A stretch of DNA of 64,000 bases, from the NCBI RefSeq assembly GCF_030867095.1, contig NC_081829.1:91907261-91971260 (forward strand), written 5' to 3'. The notes beneath the pieces were generated by a model that was given only the letters and a program-made list of their open reading frames with translations, was not told where the DNA came from and searched no databases. Below are positions 12,501 to 21,524 of the stretch, one piece after another (the first letter of the stretch is position 1; every line of letters begins with the position of its first letter). Source of the stretch: Alligator mississippiensis. Taxonomy: Eukaryota > Chordata > Crocodylia > Alligatoridae. The position numbers and the translations under genes were made by a program.

Positions 12501-15500
12501 AACCTTCAGCTCCAAGCCCTTTAAGAAATATTTCTAGCTGCTTCAGTAGAACTTGGATCTGGCCTTTGGAGTCAAGCTCATCCAAATAAAACCTGAATTT
12601 CTCCCCAAATGTAGTAGTGCATCAGAGCCAACTACAGTGTTGTAGTTTGCATGGCAGGAGGAGACAATTTATGCTTAATTATAAAATAATACAAGACAGG
12701 TGACAAAAGCTCCTAACGCCATTTAGGGAATTGAAGCTAACAACCTTCAGACATTTCTACAAAGGATTAATTGGACCAAAGTGATGAACAGTGAGTCGGG
12801 GTTTGCTGGAGGCTGCAAAATGATCTCATTTTGCTTAGGATGAGAAACTGATATTTCTGTGATGTGTGATCAATCCAGGTTTCTTTGCTGTCTGATGCTG
12901 ATGAGATTTTTTTTCTTTTTTTCTTTTCAGATTTCCAGGTAGAGTATGGGTATTCACCACTCAACTGACAGCAGAGCTAAGAGCATCCCCTCATACTCGA
13001 ATCTGAATTTCTGCTACAGGGAAGGGTTTCTTAAGACATTTTTGTTTCAGTTTATCTGCATGCTTAAGCATAATCGACGAGGTAGCCGTTTATCCACAAG
13101 GAACAGGCACAGCTCAATTACTTCCTGACACAGTCCCAGAACTGGGAGAGGAGGCCCGAACGCCAATTCTGTGACCAGCGTGGTGATGTTAATGGAATGA
13201 AAATTATCTCCAGTAATTCCTTTTTGGCATCTTAGCATGGGATTTCCCTCTGCTTGGCTGGTCCCAACCAAAGAGAAGGGTAGACACAGCCCTCTTCATT
13301 CTGGGGGTGCCCATTTTAAACAGTGAGCCCTGAATTCTCCCTTTTTGTCCGTGGCTGCCAATGTGGAATTGACCCTCCAGCCAAAAAGGTTGGGAAGTGG
13401 TCTTCTGCGATGCCATCACCATCGCTTCCCTGGAAGTAGGTGCTCTGCCCTTCTCCTCCAGGTTCCCACTGAAAATTGTTGCCAGTGCTTATTTTAATGA
13501 ATGTCCGCACTAGGCAGTTAGGACCCCGGCACAAATGGCCCTCCCCTGTGTGGGCATCTAGGCACTACCACGATGCAGATGTTAAATAATATTAATAAAT
13601 AGTTTAAATACATGGACAGATGTATTATGCAGCATATCAAAGACTCTGCTTAGCAGCAAGAGGATGATCAAATGTATTTATATTATCCTCTTGCATTATC
13701 CTTGAAGTGTGGTTCTGCTCTGAACAGCAACTGTGTAGAAGTGGCACCTGTTTATACAATAGAGCTGTCTCTGGGAATTCATAGTCAAATCCATTGGTTT
13801 TAATGATAAGAATAAACTGCTTTGACTTTTGGACATTAGCTCAGTGCACTTGCCCTGCCAGCATGTCAGATGCATGCTAGTCTTCCTGGTGCCTCTGCAG
13901 CAGAATTAACCATCATACCCCCAATTAAAGGACTAGTCAGGGAGTGCAGAGATGGACTTTGGTAGGAGTTTATTGAGGCCTAAAGTTTCAATCTTTTGTA
14001 CCTGTACACAACCAAGGAAGGCTTGTGCAGGTGTCAGGAAGAGTATCGTGGACATGCAGGAGACTCAAATGTAAGGGAAGCTTTGTAATAGGGCTGACAA
14101 GGCTGTTCTTTCCATGCAAAATGGAAAGAACCCAGACCGACTTCCAGGTCCAGGTGGAGTTTCCACTGTCAACACTTGGAAGAAGAGACTGTTTACTGGT
14201 CAGCTGAGCCCATCTCAAGCCGTAGTTATTTATGAGGAAAAATTACTTAATGCAGAAATGCGTGGTGCCATTTTTTACAGTTACTTTGTCAGAGCAAAGC
14301 GACACTAGCACTGTCCCAGTGACTAATGTATTTGCTATTTTGCTACTGAACAAGGGAATCTTTAAAGCCAAACATCCGGTGAAATTCAGCTCTCTACCTC
14401 CAACACCTTACAGGGTAAGACATGTAGGGAGTGGCTGTGACATTTGTAAGCAGCAAGCTAGTCCAGCAGCTTCAGAGTGTCCCAAAATGGGGTTATGTGG
14501 ACTATGAGTTCAGATTTCAAGCTACACACCCACAGAAGAAGCATGTGCAGCTTTTGAGGCACAAGAGGTCCTGTCACTCTTAGGGACTTCTGGTGGGCTA
14601 TGGACTGGTGTTGAAGGGCTCCACAGAGAGCTGTGTGTGATCCCACTTAGCTGGCACTACCTTATAGTCCATAAGGGAGGGAAACGAGCTGGGAGCTCCT
14701 ACAGCTCACACTGGCAAAATGCTAAGCAATAGTAATGATGGCATTCTGTAGAACAAGGTTGAACTTAAGGACCTAGGGGAGGTTTGAGGGTAAATTCACC
14801 TCTGTTTTCATCATTACATGAGTGCCTTTACCCTGTGTGTGTGTGCGTGTGTAACCTGTGTGTCTGATGTGTACCTGTATCCGATGCAGTCCCTCCCGGA
14901 TGGTCATGTCCCTGGAATGAGAATGGACAGAGGAGTGTCTATGCCTAACATGTTGGAACCAAAGGCAAGTGCAGACATTATTCACTTTCCTTTGAGACAG
15001 TGAAGGTTTGACTATAATGCAGATGAGAGATCATAGAAAATGTCTTGACTCTCTGGTGTTTGCCTTTGCTACACCCCAGTCATTGCTTCTGCTTTTGCCA
15101 AACTTCTCCCTCTGCTCTGGTCCTTGCCTTGAGTAGCTATGCCTCCTGTCTGCACTGCGATAGGGCAAGCAGAGCCACAGGCCTTGACATGACAAAGGCT
15201 CTTCTAGAGATAAACCATGAGCCATGCCACATGTAGCTGATCCTCTCTCCAGTGTAGCTGCCACCTTCCTAGAACCAAAAGAGTAGAAAACTACCATGCA
15301 TAACCCTGGAGATAGACAACTCCAGGTGGGCAGTTTCAGCTGTACTGAGGCAGTATCGGCCACAGAGCATTCATGGGCAGGGAACACTAGCAGATTATTA
15401 AAGGCATTTAGGGATCTAGTGGGATTTTCAAAAGCGGGAGAGAGATCCCGCAAGGTCCTAACCTCCATCTTCATGTGCCCAAATACCTTCAAAATTTTGT

Positions 15501-18500
15501 CCCAATAGGTGTAGTTCTCGTGCTAACATCTTTTTGTACCCTTAGTACAAAGGGGCTTTAGTAGAAATGACCATCAGCCCTAAAAATAGGGTTTGATACT
15601 TGAGCTGTTACAGTGGGACAGGAGAAATCATTTACACACAAACCTTGTACATGTATAAATGTACACGTATATTCTGATGGTTTAGAAAGCAAGTCTCATC
15701 ATCATGACGGCTAGGCCTCTGCTCACTGCATTTCAGATGTCCATGCAGTATAATAAAGCGCAGTTATGCACATGAGGAGTTCATTTTCCTGACTAAGGGT
15801 AATGTGCGTGTCTGAAGTTCTCCCATTTTAAATAGCAGCTGCATGCAAAAGAGCTGAGTTCTAAGAATCTCTTTGTTCCAATTCCATTTAAATAAGAGAA
15901 TGAGCCCAGAGGTGAATATGAAAATGTTATTTTCAAGAGCAGTTGAGAGAGAGTGTCATGGGACTGCAGATGTACTGGACTGCCGTGAGCATGCCGCATA
16001 TAATGAATGATTTGGCCTAGCTACCTGTATAATTGGCAGAAGCATTGTGTGATCACCAAGTGGCTCCCATGTGATCCTTTGGCATGCATCTACTTATCAC
16101 ACAAACATTTAGACTAATACATCTTCATCAAAACCTGGCTTTTCTCAATACAAAAATGAAACGCAGCCACTGCAACCGACTGTTTTAGTTACCATGTGTA
16201 GATTGCACACAGCTCATACCATAACTTGGATTTTCTGGTAAAACACAAAGGAAGCAAATAGCCTCAGTTTAGGTGTTCTCAAAAATTGCAGAAAGAAAAC
16301 TATTAGCACATAATATGAATTGTGGTTTATATAAATTAAATGGGAGTTGGGCCTCTCAGTACAGTTCTTCCCAAAAACACTTGGCACCATCCAGAATCAG
16401 CTCTGGCCAAAACTGGCATTAGCAGTAAGGTCTCAGTAAAAAAGGGCAAAGGTTGAACTGCACTCCCAGCCCTCCAAGTCATTGGGTGGCCACTCCTCCC
16501 AAACTCAGAGGGGAGAAGTCTCAGTTTTTCTGGGCTTGAGAATTGAAGCTGTTGGGGGTTGCATGTCTCTAGGGAAGCTTGTAAGGCTTCTGCCCATGCA
16601 GTCCATGCTCTGACAATCAGTAAAATACCTAAACTATCTCTACTGTATGGGCCTGATGCCTTTTAAGTGTGCAATGGTGCCTGGGCCCCCTGCTATAGAC
16701 ATGGCTCTATTGAGAGAAGAGGATTTTTGCTGCTACTTACCCAGTTCCTGTGAATGAGAGAGTTTGACTTCTGCTAAAAGAGGTGAATTTAGACTGGAGG
16801 TGTTCCCATCATCTCTACATCAGCTACAGGTTGTGATCTTTCCACACCGCTGTCTGACAGTTTTGCCAGCTGAACTTCGCAGTGCAGACAAGGGCTTAGC
16901 TCTCCAGTGCTGTTATTAATTCAGGCACTTTTCATCAGCTTTTTAAGTTTGCTCTTGGATGGGGGAAAAAAGAGATTCTTAGTACGTTGGTTGAGAAAGA
17001 GTCATTACTGTACCATATTTCATGATACTCTACCACTCTGGGTAAATGCATTTGGGACTGGAACAAACAGTACATGTTAACAATCAGAGCTGGGTCTATA
17101 TTCGCTGCATTCTTCTGCTGCTGGCTTGCCTGTTTCTGCTGGTTTTACGACAGTCTTAAGGTTCAATATTTCTGCTTTTAGGTTGAAGAGCAGTTTTTGT
17201 AAACAAAAATTGCTTTTCCTGTTCTCGATAAATTATACCAGAATTTAACCCTGGATTTAGAAGCTTCGTTATACATGAAAATTTAAGTAAACTATATACA
17301 ATCTAGCTTGGGGCCATTCTCATCTCCTCAGATGCTACTTATCCATTCTAATGATTTCTCAGATGCACTATAATTCCTTACTGCCACCAGTGCTGTTGCT
17401 GGACCTAGTCAACTTATTTAAAATCAATGTTTTTAAAGTTTTTTGGGTAGCAAATTCTGTCATTTTCCTAATGGAAAAAATCTTGCTGATGTAAAACTTT
17501 GGGTTTTGTTGACATTTAAAAGTATTGGCCCTAATTTTTGGTTATCTGAATCAGCCTGGCTCTGTTAATTTAAAGTACCTAGGATGTGCCCCAATACCAA
17601 TGAAGAAACTGGAAAATAAAAATCAGTGCATTTTAGAACACCCAAAACTATCAAAAGGTGCCTCAAAAGGAGGACAGAATTTGTGCATCCGATATAACCT
17701 GGAGTTATGAACAATGCTGTGTTGTGAATTTCTAAATATGAAATATGCTTTTGACCTCACAGCTTGAACTTAAACTTTTCCTGAGGTCACTGTGGTGGTT
17801 CTGTTATGACATTACATTTTAGTTTGATCTAATTCTGTATTCTGTGGTTGTTTTTAGCATAGAACATGAACAATGTAACTCCTAAGGTATAAAGTAGAAC
17901 CAAATGTGTAATTATAAGAATGACAGAGTCTATTAAGAACCATATCTTACAAATCAGTATGTAAGTCCACTTTCTTTAAAATATTAATTACAATAAACTC
18001 AGTGGTATGTTCACAGATGGCTGAATCTTATTTCTTGTGCCTTTAAGGTTTTTTTAAATGGTGACAATGGAATGAACGTTTTAGCGAAACAGTAAAACTC
18101 AAATGTTAGCTGTGACGTCTTCCCTTCTCATGGCATTAAGCATATTAACGGCTTCTGATGTTTTTTGCCTCTGCAATAAAGGGTTGGTGGTCTCGGTCCT
18201 GGTCCCATTGGGCAAATATTCAAGTCATTAAAATAACTACTACAACTGGCCATAAAGGTCAATACAGTTTCCTCTGAAGTTTGTAAAAAGACTTGTGTTG
18301 ACTTTGGAGGTAGCTGGGTCAGGACCTAACCAGGGACCTGTTACCGTGCTCAGTGAACTAACTGTTAGACGTTTCATTACTGAAGTCATCATCTCTCTGG
18401 GTCATTGCAGAGGCTAGGCATGATTGCAGGGCTGTGATTCAGACACCTTATGTAAAGCACCAAATCGTATGGGTTTCTTTCTCCAGAGTATCATTTAGAT

Positions 18501-21500
18501 TGTGTTAGTTTAATTTGGGAAGAGTTGGCAAAAAAGATGTTACTTCAAGTCTTTTCATTTTAGAAACATGGGATTAAATCTGTCCAAGCAAATAGGGGAA
18601 AAAAAGCACAATTGTCCCTAACCTCTGAAATGCATTATGGCCAGACATCTGGTCTGCATAATACCTGGATATTCAGTGCAATATAAATAAAAATAGAGAA
18701 AACATTTAACAGGAGACTTAATGGATGTTTGCCATATTACAGAGCATAAAGAGTTGTAATGTAAAAATCTAGCTACAGGAATGCTTGAAATCCATTAATC
18801 TGTGTCAGGGTCAAATTTACTATGGGAACCTGTGTAAGGTCTGTAATAATCTGAAACACGTGAAGAAAACATACTTGATGAACTTCATTCAATGGAGTCA
18901 TCCCACATGGTAACTAAATTATTTGTTAAGGCAAACTTTTTTGAGTGTTTTTCGGTTGATGTTCAGTACAAAAGATGTATTTTTTTTTCCTCGTAGATGT
19001 ACAAGTTATGGCAACCTTCAAACATGCTTATAAATCATTCATTTTTGCCTTAATGAACTCTGTGTTGACTCATCAAAGGGCAAAACGTTGACTAGAGATG
19101 CAACTATACTTTATAGCTGAAAACAAATGTGTACTATACCTTGCATAACAGATAATAGGAAGTGTGAAGCACAAACCCTCCCCCAAATCAGTCCAAAAAC
19201 CTGTAAAATTTGGTATAGTTTGCTTTTGGTATTAAATTAGCTCAAACTAGACTATACTTTCAGGATCTTAAATAAGCTTTTCTTAAGGGTTTTTAGTTTT
19301 CTTTCAAGAATACTATTTGTATGGTTATTATAAGAAGAATATATGAATATTCTGTGCTCTAGAATATAACTATATCTCTTTCCCCCCCTCTTTATACACT
19401 GTTAACAGATTTATCCATATGAAGTGCTCATGGTGACCAACAGAGGACGAAATAAAATACTAAGAGACGTGGACAGAACCAGGCTTGAGGTAAGAGAAGT
19501 CAATTCCTAAGTAAACTTTCAGCCAAGGTTTCTTGTTGCTCGCTTGAAAGATCAAATGTAGATGTCTGGGCCCTGGGTTACAGGAAAAAGTTTCACAGGA
19601 ATGCCTCACATAGCAATCAGGGGTGTTGGTTGTGGCTGTGCTTGGTCTAAGGACATAAGCAGACATGGATCTTTGGGTAAATCTGATATCTTTTATTAGA
19701 CCAACTAAAATAGATGGAAAAATTCCGCTTTGCAAGCTTTCGGGTTCAAAGACCCTTCTTCAGGCAGAGAAAGCGTCTGCAGTTGTTCTGTGCTGTTCCT
19801 GGATGGGCTAGAAGCCAGAAGCCAGAAGCCAGTATGCAAGTAGTATGCACATAACAACGAGGTGGCCAGAAGGGTGTTGAATACAGTCCCTGTTCCAAAG
19901 CTGCATGTAGGAGTTAGTGTGAACGCCCCTTGATGGAGCTGCTCAAATTCTCATTGTGCATTCTCAATCCATGTTGCATTTGCTTGTTTTACAGCCATCG
20001 GACTAACCCTGTCCGGACAGTAGTCTAGCAGGTTCTGTATCGTGTCTCTGGTGGAAGTCAGGCTCGGATGCTTCAGGGACTCCACTGTGGACATTTATGG
20101 AATAACCTGCAGAAGTTTCTTGCTAACACTTTTCAATTAGTGGTTGACTCACATCTGGAAGCAGGAGGGTTGATGTTGCTGCTTCCAAACAATTGCTTGT
20201 GAATGTGCATGAGAGAGGTAGTGAGATAGTTGGAGAGATACCCAGATAGTGGGGTGGCTGTTTGGCCATCTTTTTTAAATGCCAGAAATCTATAGGCATA
20301 AACCTGCCCTTTATTACATTAGTGCATCTTAGAAGACTTTCCACCCGTTCTCAGCACTTGCTGAGCAAGAAACCTGTCTAGCGCCTAGAAGGAACAGGGG
20401 GCTTGGCTCAGGGATATTCAGGGACATCACTCCCTCAAAAAAGGAAGGGAAGCTGAGTTGTTAGGTGCTTTCTAAGGGGTGGGCAGAGGCCAGATCGGGC
20501 CCGTGGTGGACTCCATTTCCCAGCAGCCCCTGCCCATGTTGCAGCAGCTGGTTTCCCAGGACCCAGGGCACAGGTGCAATCTGCAAGCAGCGGATCATGG
20601 CTCTGCCCCAGCTCCGGACCATCCTGCCACTGCTGCAAGATCTCAGCCCTGGTCCCGAAGCAGCTTCCTGCCCAGCTGCATGCCCTGCCAGCACTGGTGG
20701 GGCCAGTTTCCATGGAAACCCTGGCCCCATGCTATCACGTCCCCCCCCTCCCCCATTTGTGGGGTCTGCATGGAAACTGACCACCCTGACATGGGCAGGG
20801 ACTGCTGGGAAATGGAGTCCAGCCCTGGCCCGATCCATCATTTTGCCCACCCCTGTGCTTTCTTCTCATGCAGAACATACCCCCTTGGTGCTACCCACTC
20901 CCATGAACTGGGGACCTCCTTTCTGGAGACTTCTTAAGCACCTTTTGCCTCAGTTTTTCCCTTTGCAAAATGGGGATAGTAGAACAGCCCCATGAGGGTT
21001 TTTGGAAGTTTAATCGATGGGAACCACAGTGGGTAACGAATGGGACTGGAAGAGAGGAGTCCTGGGCTCTCTTCCCACTTCTACTGATGGCCTGGTGGCT
21101 AACCTTGAGCAAGTTACAGCCCTTCTCTAATTAAGCCTCATTATGGGATTAATGATATAGCAACCTCATTTGTAAAGTGCCTTGAGATACACTGAGGAAA
21201 AGCCATGTGGCAGAGTTCAGGCTTGGTCCACTGGTGTTGGATCAGAATTTGGATAACTTTTCTGATCAAGCATTGTTATTTCAGTAACGAATGCCCCATG
21301 ACTATCAAGCCCCTCAGATTATCGCCGGACCTGGCTTGGCCTGTTTTCCAATTTGTCCTCTAGCATCTTGTTAGCTAGAACTGATCCTTGTCTTTTCTTC
21401 TTCTCTTCAGCGCCACCTAGCCCCTGAGGTTTTCCAGGAAATATTTGGCATGACGATACAGGAGTTTGACAAGTTACCTCTGTGGAGACGCAACAACATG

Positions 21501-21524
21501 AAGAAAAAAGCAAAACTCTTTTGA
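397..21524 (+). CDS. ABLIM1: ABLIM1, 3' portion (nine coding exons, C-terminal 247 residues)
   Basis: Spliced coding region of actin-binding LIM protein 1, a cytoskeletal scaffold with N-terminal LIM domains and a C-terminal villin headpiece that binds F-actin. Joined exons are 397-543, 4008-4099, 4204-4309, 6867-6928, 7425-7485, 12931-12938, 14890-14964, 19409-19489 and 21411-21524. They total 746 nt and stay in one frame once the two bases finishing an upstream codon are set aside. The product runs from a Ser-rich linker (SKSSEDIIK), through a charged helix ([18 protein letters not shown]) and the tract [16 protein letters not shown], to a headpiece ([25 protein letters not shown]). ABLIM1 is chosen over ABLIM2 and ABLIM3 because the linker and the KAKLF ending match remembered mammalian ABLIM1, whereas ABLIM3 as remembered ends QARLF. 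The neighbouring AFAP1L2 agrees. The LIM-coding exons are outside the window. The exon structure is inferred, with no transcript evidence. Confidence 0.93.
1820..2098. mobile_element. Short inverted-repeat element (MITE-like), 279 bp
   Basis: Ends are perfect 11-bp inverted repeats, CCCTGCTACAT at 1820-1830 and ATGTAGCAGGG at 2088-2098. Inside, the phrases CTGGTCTAA and TTGTGTGAT each occur twice, and there is a small palindrome around AACCAGCTAT. There is no coding capacity. The superfamily is not assigned because no clear target-site duplication is visible. Confidence 0.5.
2308..2898. mobile_element. Non-autonomous hAT-type element, 591 bp
   Basis: The left end CAGGGTTGGCAACC and the right end GGTTGTTGATTCCTG form hAT-style inverted termini with mismatches. 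The flanks TCCAAATGC and TCCTAATGC look like a slightly decayed target-site duplication. The interior is GC-rich and non-coding; the open frames in it are by-products of base composition. Confidence 0.55.
4008..4099 (+). CDS. ABLIM1: ABLIM1 exon, charged helical segment
   Basis: 92-nt exon. The acceptor is GGAAGCAG with a weak pyrimidine tract, and the donor is AAG|GTTGTT, a weak match to consensus. GC completes the Gly codon begun in the previous exon, then 30 codons read [18 protein letters not shown] and on to EEQLMK. The RRRSSGRE motif is a basic Ser-rich site of the kind kinases modify (inference). The Glu/Arg/Gln run is likely helical or coiled-coil. It matches mammalian ABLIM1 ([19 protein letters not shown]). 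Confidence 0.94.
4100..4203 (+). other. ABLIM1: ABLIM1 104-nt mini-intron
   Basis: Very short intron between two conserved exons, with donor GTTGTT and acceptor TTCTCATTTATAG. It has no in-frame stop in the incoming frame. If retained it would read through and stop at TGA 4226-4228 in the next exon. Confidence 0.85.
4204..4309 (+). CDS. ABLIM1: ABLIM1 exon, [13 protein letters not shown] segment
   Basis: 106-nt exon. The acceptor is CATTTATAG and the donor is TCAT|GTAAGC. It encodes [19 protein letters not shown] and then [11 protein letters not shown], nearly identical to mammalian ABLIM1 [19 protein letters not shown]. One leftover base (T) joins CA of the next exon to make Ser. It continues the helical segment and ends in a Ser-rich linker. 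Confidence 0.95.
4891..5457 (+). pseudogene. Unidentified coding-like remnant (possible decayed retrocopy or exon)
   Basis: A good acceptor-like site (CTCTTCACCCTCAG) precedes an open stretch, 4891-5112, reading [20 protein letters not shown] onward. A second open stretch at 5392-5457 ends in [13 protein letters not shown] and a stop. Both look like charged helical protein sequence rather than random translation, but I do not recognise a parent protein. Stops and a T-rich region separate them. It is not part of remembered ABLIM1. A decayed processed pseudogene, a lineage-specific exon or chance are all possible. Confidence 0.22.
6192..6465. mobile_element. hAT-type MITE, 274 bp
   Basis: The left end CAGTGGTCCTCAGCC and right end GTTTGAGACTCACTG are imperfect inverted termini of hAT type. 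The flanking octamers AGCTAGGT and AGCTAAGC look like a decayed 8-bp target-site duplication. The element is non-coding. Confidence 0.6.
6867..6928 (+). CDS. ABLIM1: ABLIM1 exon, [12 protein letters not shown] segment
   Basis: 62-nt exon. The acceptor is CGACTCCACAG and the donor is CAGG|GTAAGA, a strong site. CA completes Ser, then 20 codons read [20 protein letters not shown]. Mammalian ABLIM1 has [21 protein letters not shown], so the core is conserved and the N-terminal part is diverged and one residue shorter. Confidence 0.95.
6929..7424 (+). other. ABLIM1: ABLIM1 intron, 496 nt
   Basis: Short intron with no recognisable repeat or gene. It ends in a good pyrimidine tract, CTCTGCTTTCCTGTCACAG. 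Confidence 0.8.
7425..7485 (+). CDS. ABLIM1: ABLIM1 exon, [16 protein letters not shown] segment
   Basis: 61-nt exon. The acceptor is CCTGTCACAG and the donor is CGAG|GTAAGG. Twenty codons read [20 protein letters not shown] and one base (G) is left over. Mammalian ABLIM1 reads [20 protein letters not shown]. Because one base remains and the exon at 14890 starts in frame 0, an intervening exon of 3n+2 bases is required. The 8-nt microexon at 12931 supplies it. Confidence 0.95.
7840..7960 (+). repeat. MIR-like ancient SINE fragment
   Basis: Order and wording (CAGCTCTGTCTCTGGCTTGTTATG, then TTAGATAAGT, then CTCATTTTCCCC) resemble the MIR/core-SINE consensus as remembered. It is strongly diverged with no clear ends. 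Confidence 0.4.
9364..9732. mobile_element. Non-autonomous hAT-type element, 369 bp
   Basis: It begins CAGGGGTACACAGTCC with the hAT-like phrase GTCCGTGGGCCAGATCC. It is bordered by CTCTAAAG on the left and CTGTAAAG on the right, a 7-of-8 match consistent with a target-site duplication. The interior is GC-rich and non-coding. Confidence 0.5.
10030..10114. repeat. Alternating purine-pyrimidine and (GA)n simple repeats
   Basis: A GTGCATGTGCGCGTGCGCAC stretch that can pair with itself is followed by CA dinucleotides and then GAGAGAG-type purine repeats. This is an ordinary intronic microsatellite cluster. Confidence 0.8.
10478..10960. mobile_element. MITE-like element, 483 bp
   Basis: The left end GGGCATGTCTACATGGGA and right end CACGTACATGTGCCC are imperfect inverted repeats. 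AGT directly flanks both ends, which could be a 3-bp target-site duplication, though that match is weak evidence alone. It includes a C-rich interior with a poly-C run. Confidence 0.4.
12931..12938 (+). CDS. ABLIM1: ABLIM1 8-nt microexon encoding D-F-Q
   Basis: The eight bases ATTTCCAG are framed by a long T-rich tract ending TTTTCAG and by the donor GTAGAG. The G left over from the exon at 7485 plus AT makes Asp, then TTC is Phe and CAG is Gln. Mammalian ABLIM1 has DYQ at exactly this place (GGVRDYQTLPDGH). Scanning the 7.4 kb between the flanking exons for an AG, then A[CT]TA[CT]CA[AG], then GT gave no match, and this near-variant is the only one with a proper acceptor. It restores the reading frame into the exon at 14890. 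Confidence 0.88.
12939..14889 (+). other. ABLIM1: ABLIM1 intron after the microexon
   Basis: About 2 kb with no clear transposon. Its 3' end (about 14832-14889) is unusual: instead of a C/T tract it is rich in TG dinucleotides before the acceptor TATCCGATGCAG. Open minus-strand frames at 13047-13534 match nothing I recognise. Confidence 0.6.
14832..14889 (+). promoter_or_regulatory. TG-rich 3' splice-site region (possible CELF-type binding stretch)
   Basis: Repeated TGTGTG blocks (CCCTGTGTGTGTGTGCGTG, then TGTGTGTC, then GATGTGTACC) stand where a pyrimidine tract is usual. UG repeats in RNA are bound by CELF proteins, and ABLIM1 splicing is reported to respond to CELF and MBNL factors in muscle. 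Whether this site is used that way is inference. Confidence 0.35.
14890..14964 (+). CDS. ABLIM1: ABLIM1 exon, [15 protein letters not shown] segment, GC donor
   Basis: 75-nt exon of 25 codons, beginning [20 protein letters not shown] and ending MLEPK. Mammalian ABLIM1 has [20 protein letters not shown]. The acceptor is CCGATGCAG. The donor is AAG|GCAAGT, so this intron uses GC instead of GT. The rest of the site fits the consensus perfectly, as is typical for functional GC donors. No GT within several bases keeps the frame. Confidence 0.93.
14965..19408 (+). other. ABLIM1: ABLIM1 GC-AG intron, 4.4 kb
   Basis: Begins GCAAGT and ends with a C-rich tract and GTTAACAG. It is AT-rich and mostly unique in appearance, and I recognise no transposon with confidence. 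A lone AATAAA at about 18175 has no supporting context as a poly(A) site. Confidence 0.75.
19409..19489 (+). CDS. ABLIM1: ABLIM1 exon, start of the headpiece region
   Basis: 81-nt exon of 27 codons. The acceptor is GTTAACAG after a C-rich run and the donor is GAG|GTAAGA. It reads [20 protein letters not shown] and then VDRTRLE. Mammalian ABLIM1 reads [20 protein letters not shown]. It leads into the villin headpiece. Confidence 0.96.
19669..19800. repeat. Interspersed repeat with the TCTGATATCTTTTATTAGACC signature, copy 1
   Basis: Shares TCTGATATCTTTTATTAGAC, then GCAAGCTTTCGGGTTCAAAG, then ACCCTTCTTCAGGC with the copy at 52474-52612. A reverse copy lies at 53441-53540. The wording resembles 3' tails common in reptile genomes. 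The family is not named with confidence. A GAAGCCA heptamer is repeated just after it (about 19810-19832). Confidence 0.6.
20474..20855. mobile_element. Foldback hAT-type element, 382 bp, with perfect 8-bp duplication
   Basis: Flanked on both sides by TGCTTTCT (20466-20473 and 20856-20863). Ends are AAGGGGTGGGCA and TGCCCACCCCTG. Long inner inverted repeats share the phrases GATCGGGCC and GACTCCATTTCCCAGCAG, so the element would fold into a long hairpin. The open frames inside it are compositional and not genes. Confidence 0.75.
20935..21200 (+). repeat. MIR-like ancient SINE fragments
   Basis: GCCTCAGTTTTTCCCTTTGC with AAAATGGGGATA, and further on CCTTGAGCAAGTTACAGCCC with TTGTAAAGTGCCTTGAGAT, follow the MIR/core-SINE consensus as remembered. 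There are probably two overlapping or rearranged pieces. Confidence 0.5.
21411..21524 (+). CDS. ABLIM1: ABLIM1 last coding exon, villin headpiece and stop
   Basis: Coding part of the terminal exon: 37 codons and TGA at 21522-21524. The acceptor is TTCTCTTCAG. It reads [20 protein letters not shown] and then [17 protein letters not shown]. Headpiece hallmarks are present: the hydrophobic core F-x-x-x-F-G-M, the P-L-W turn, the basic KKK patch for F-actin contact and the terminal L-F. The protein ends exactly where mammalian ABLIM1 ends. Confidence 0.97.
   Translation, partial: RHLAPEVFQEIFGMTIQEFDKLPLWRRNNMKKKAKLF

Larger units (their letters stand above)
7486..12930 (+). other. ABLIM1: ABLIM1 intron carrying old SINE, hAT and MITE insertions
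   Basis: 5.4-kb intron ahead of the microexon. It contains a MIR-like fragment (about 7840-7960), a hAT element (9364-9732), a purine microsatellite (about 10078-10114) and a MITE-like element (10478-10960). The last 20 bases are an almost uninterrupted T-rich tract that defines the microexon acceptor. Confidence 0.65.
19490..21410 (+). other. ABLIM1: ABLIM1 last intron with three repeats
   Basis: Contains an interspersed repeat copy (about 19669-19800), a hAT element (20474-20855) and MIR-like fragments (about 20935-21200). It ends in a strong pyrimidine tract, TCTTTTCTTCTTCTCTTCAG. Confidence 0.75.

Noticed and set aside
13047..13534. Adjacent minus-strand open frames that might be a pseudogene
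   Set aside because: Three short frames overlap, but none resembles a known protein and there is no splice structure.
4008..21524. Assignment of the main gene to ABLIM3 or ABLIM2
   Set aside because: The first reading of the headpiece alone suggested ABLIM3. The linker, the RRRSSGRE block, [22 protein letters not shown] and the KAKLF end fit ABLIM1 as remembered, and the neighbour is AFAP1L2 and not AFAP1L1.
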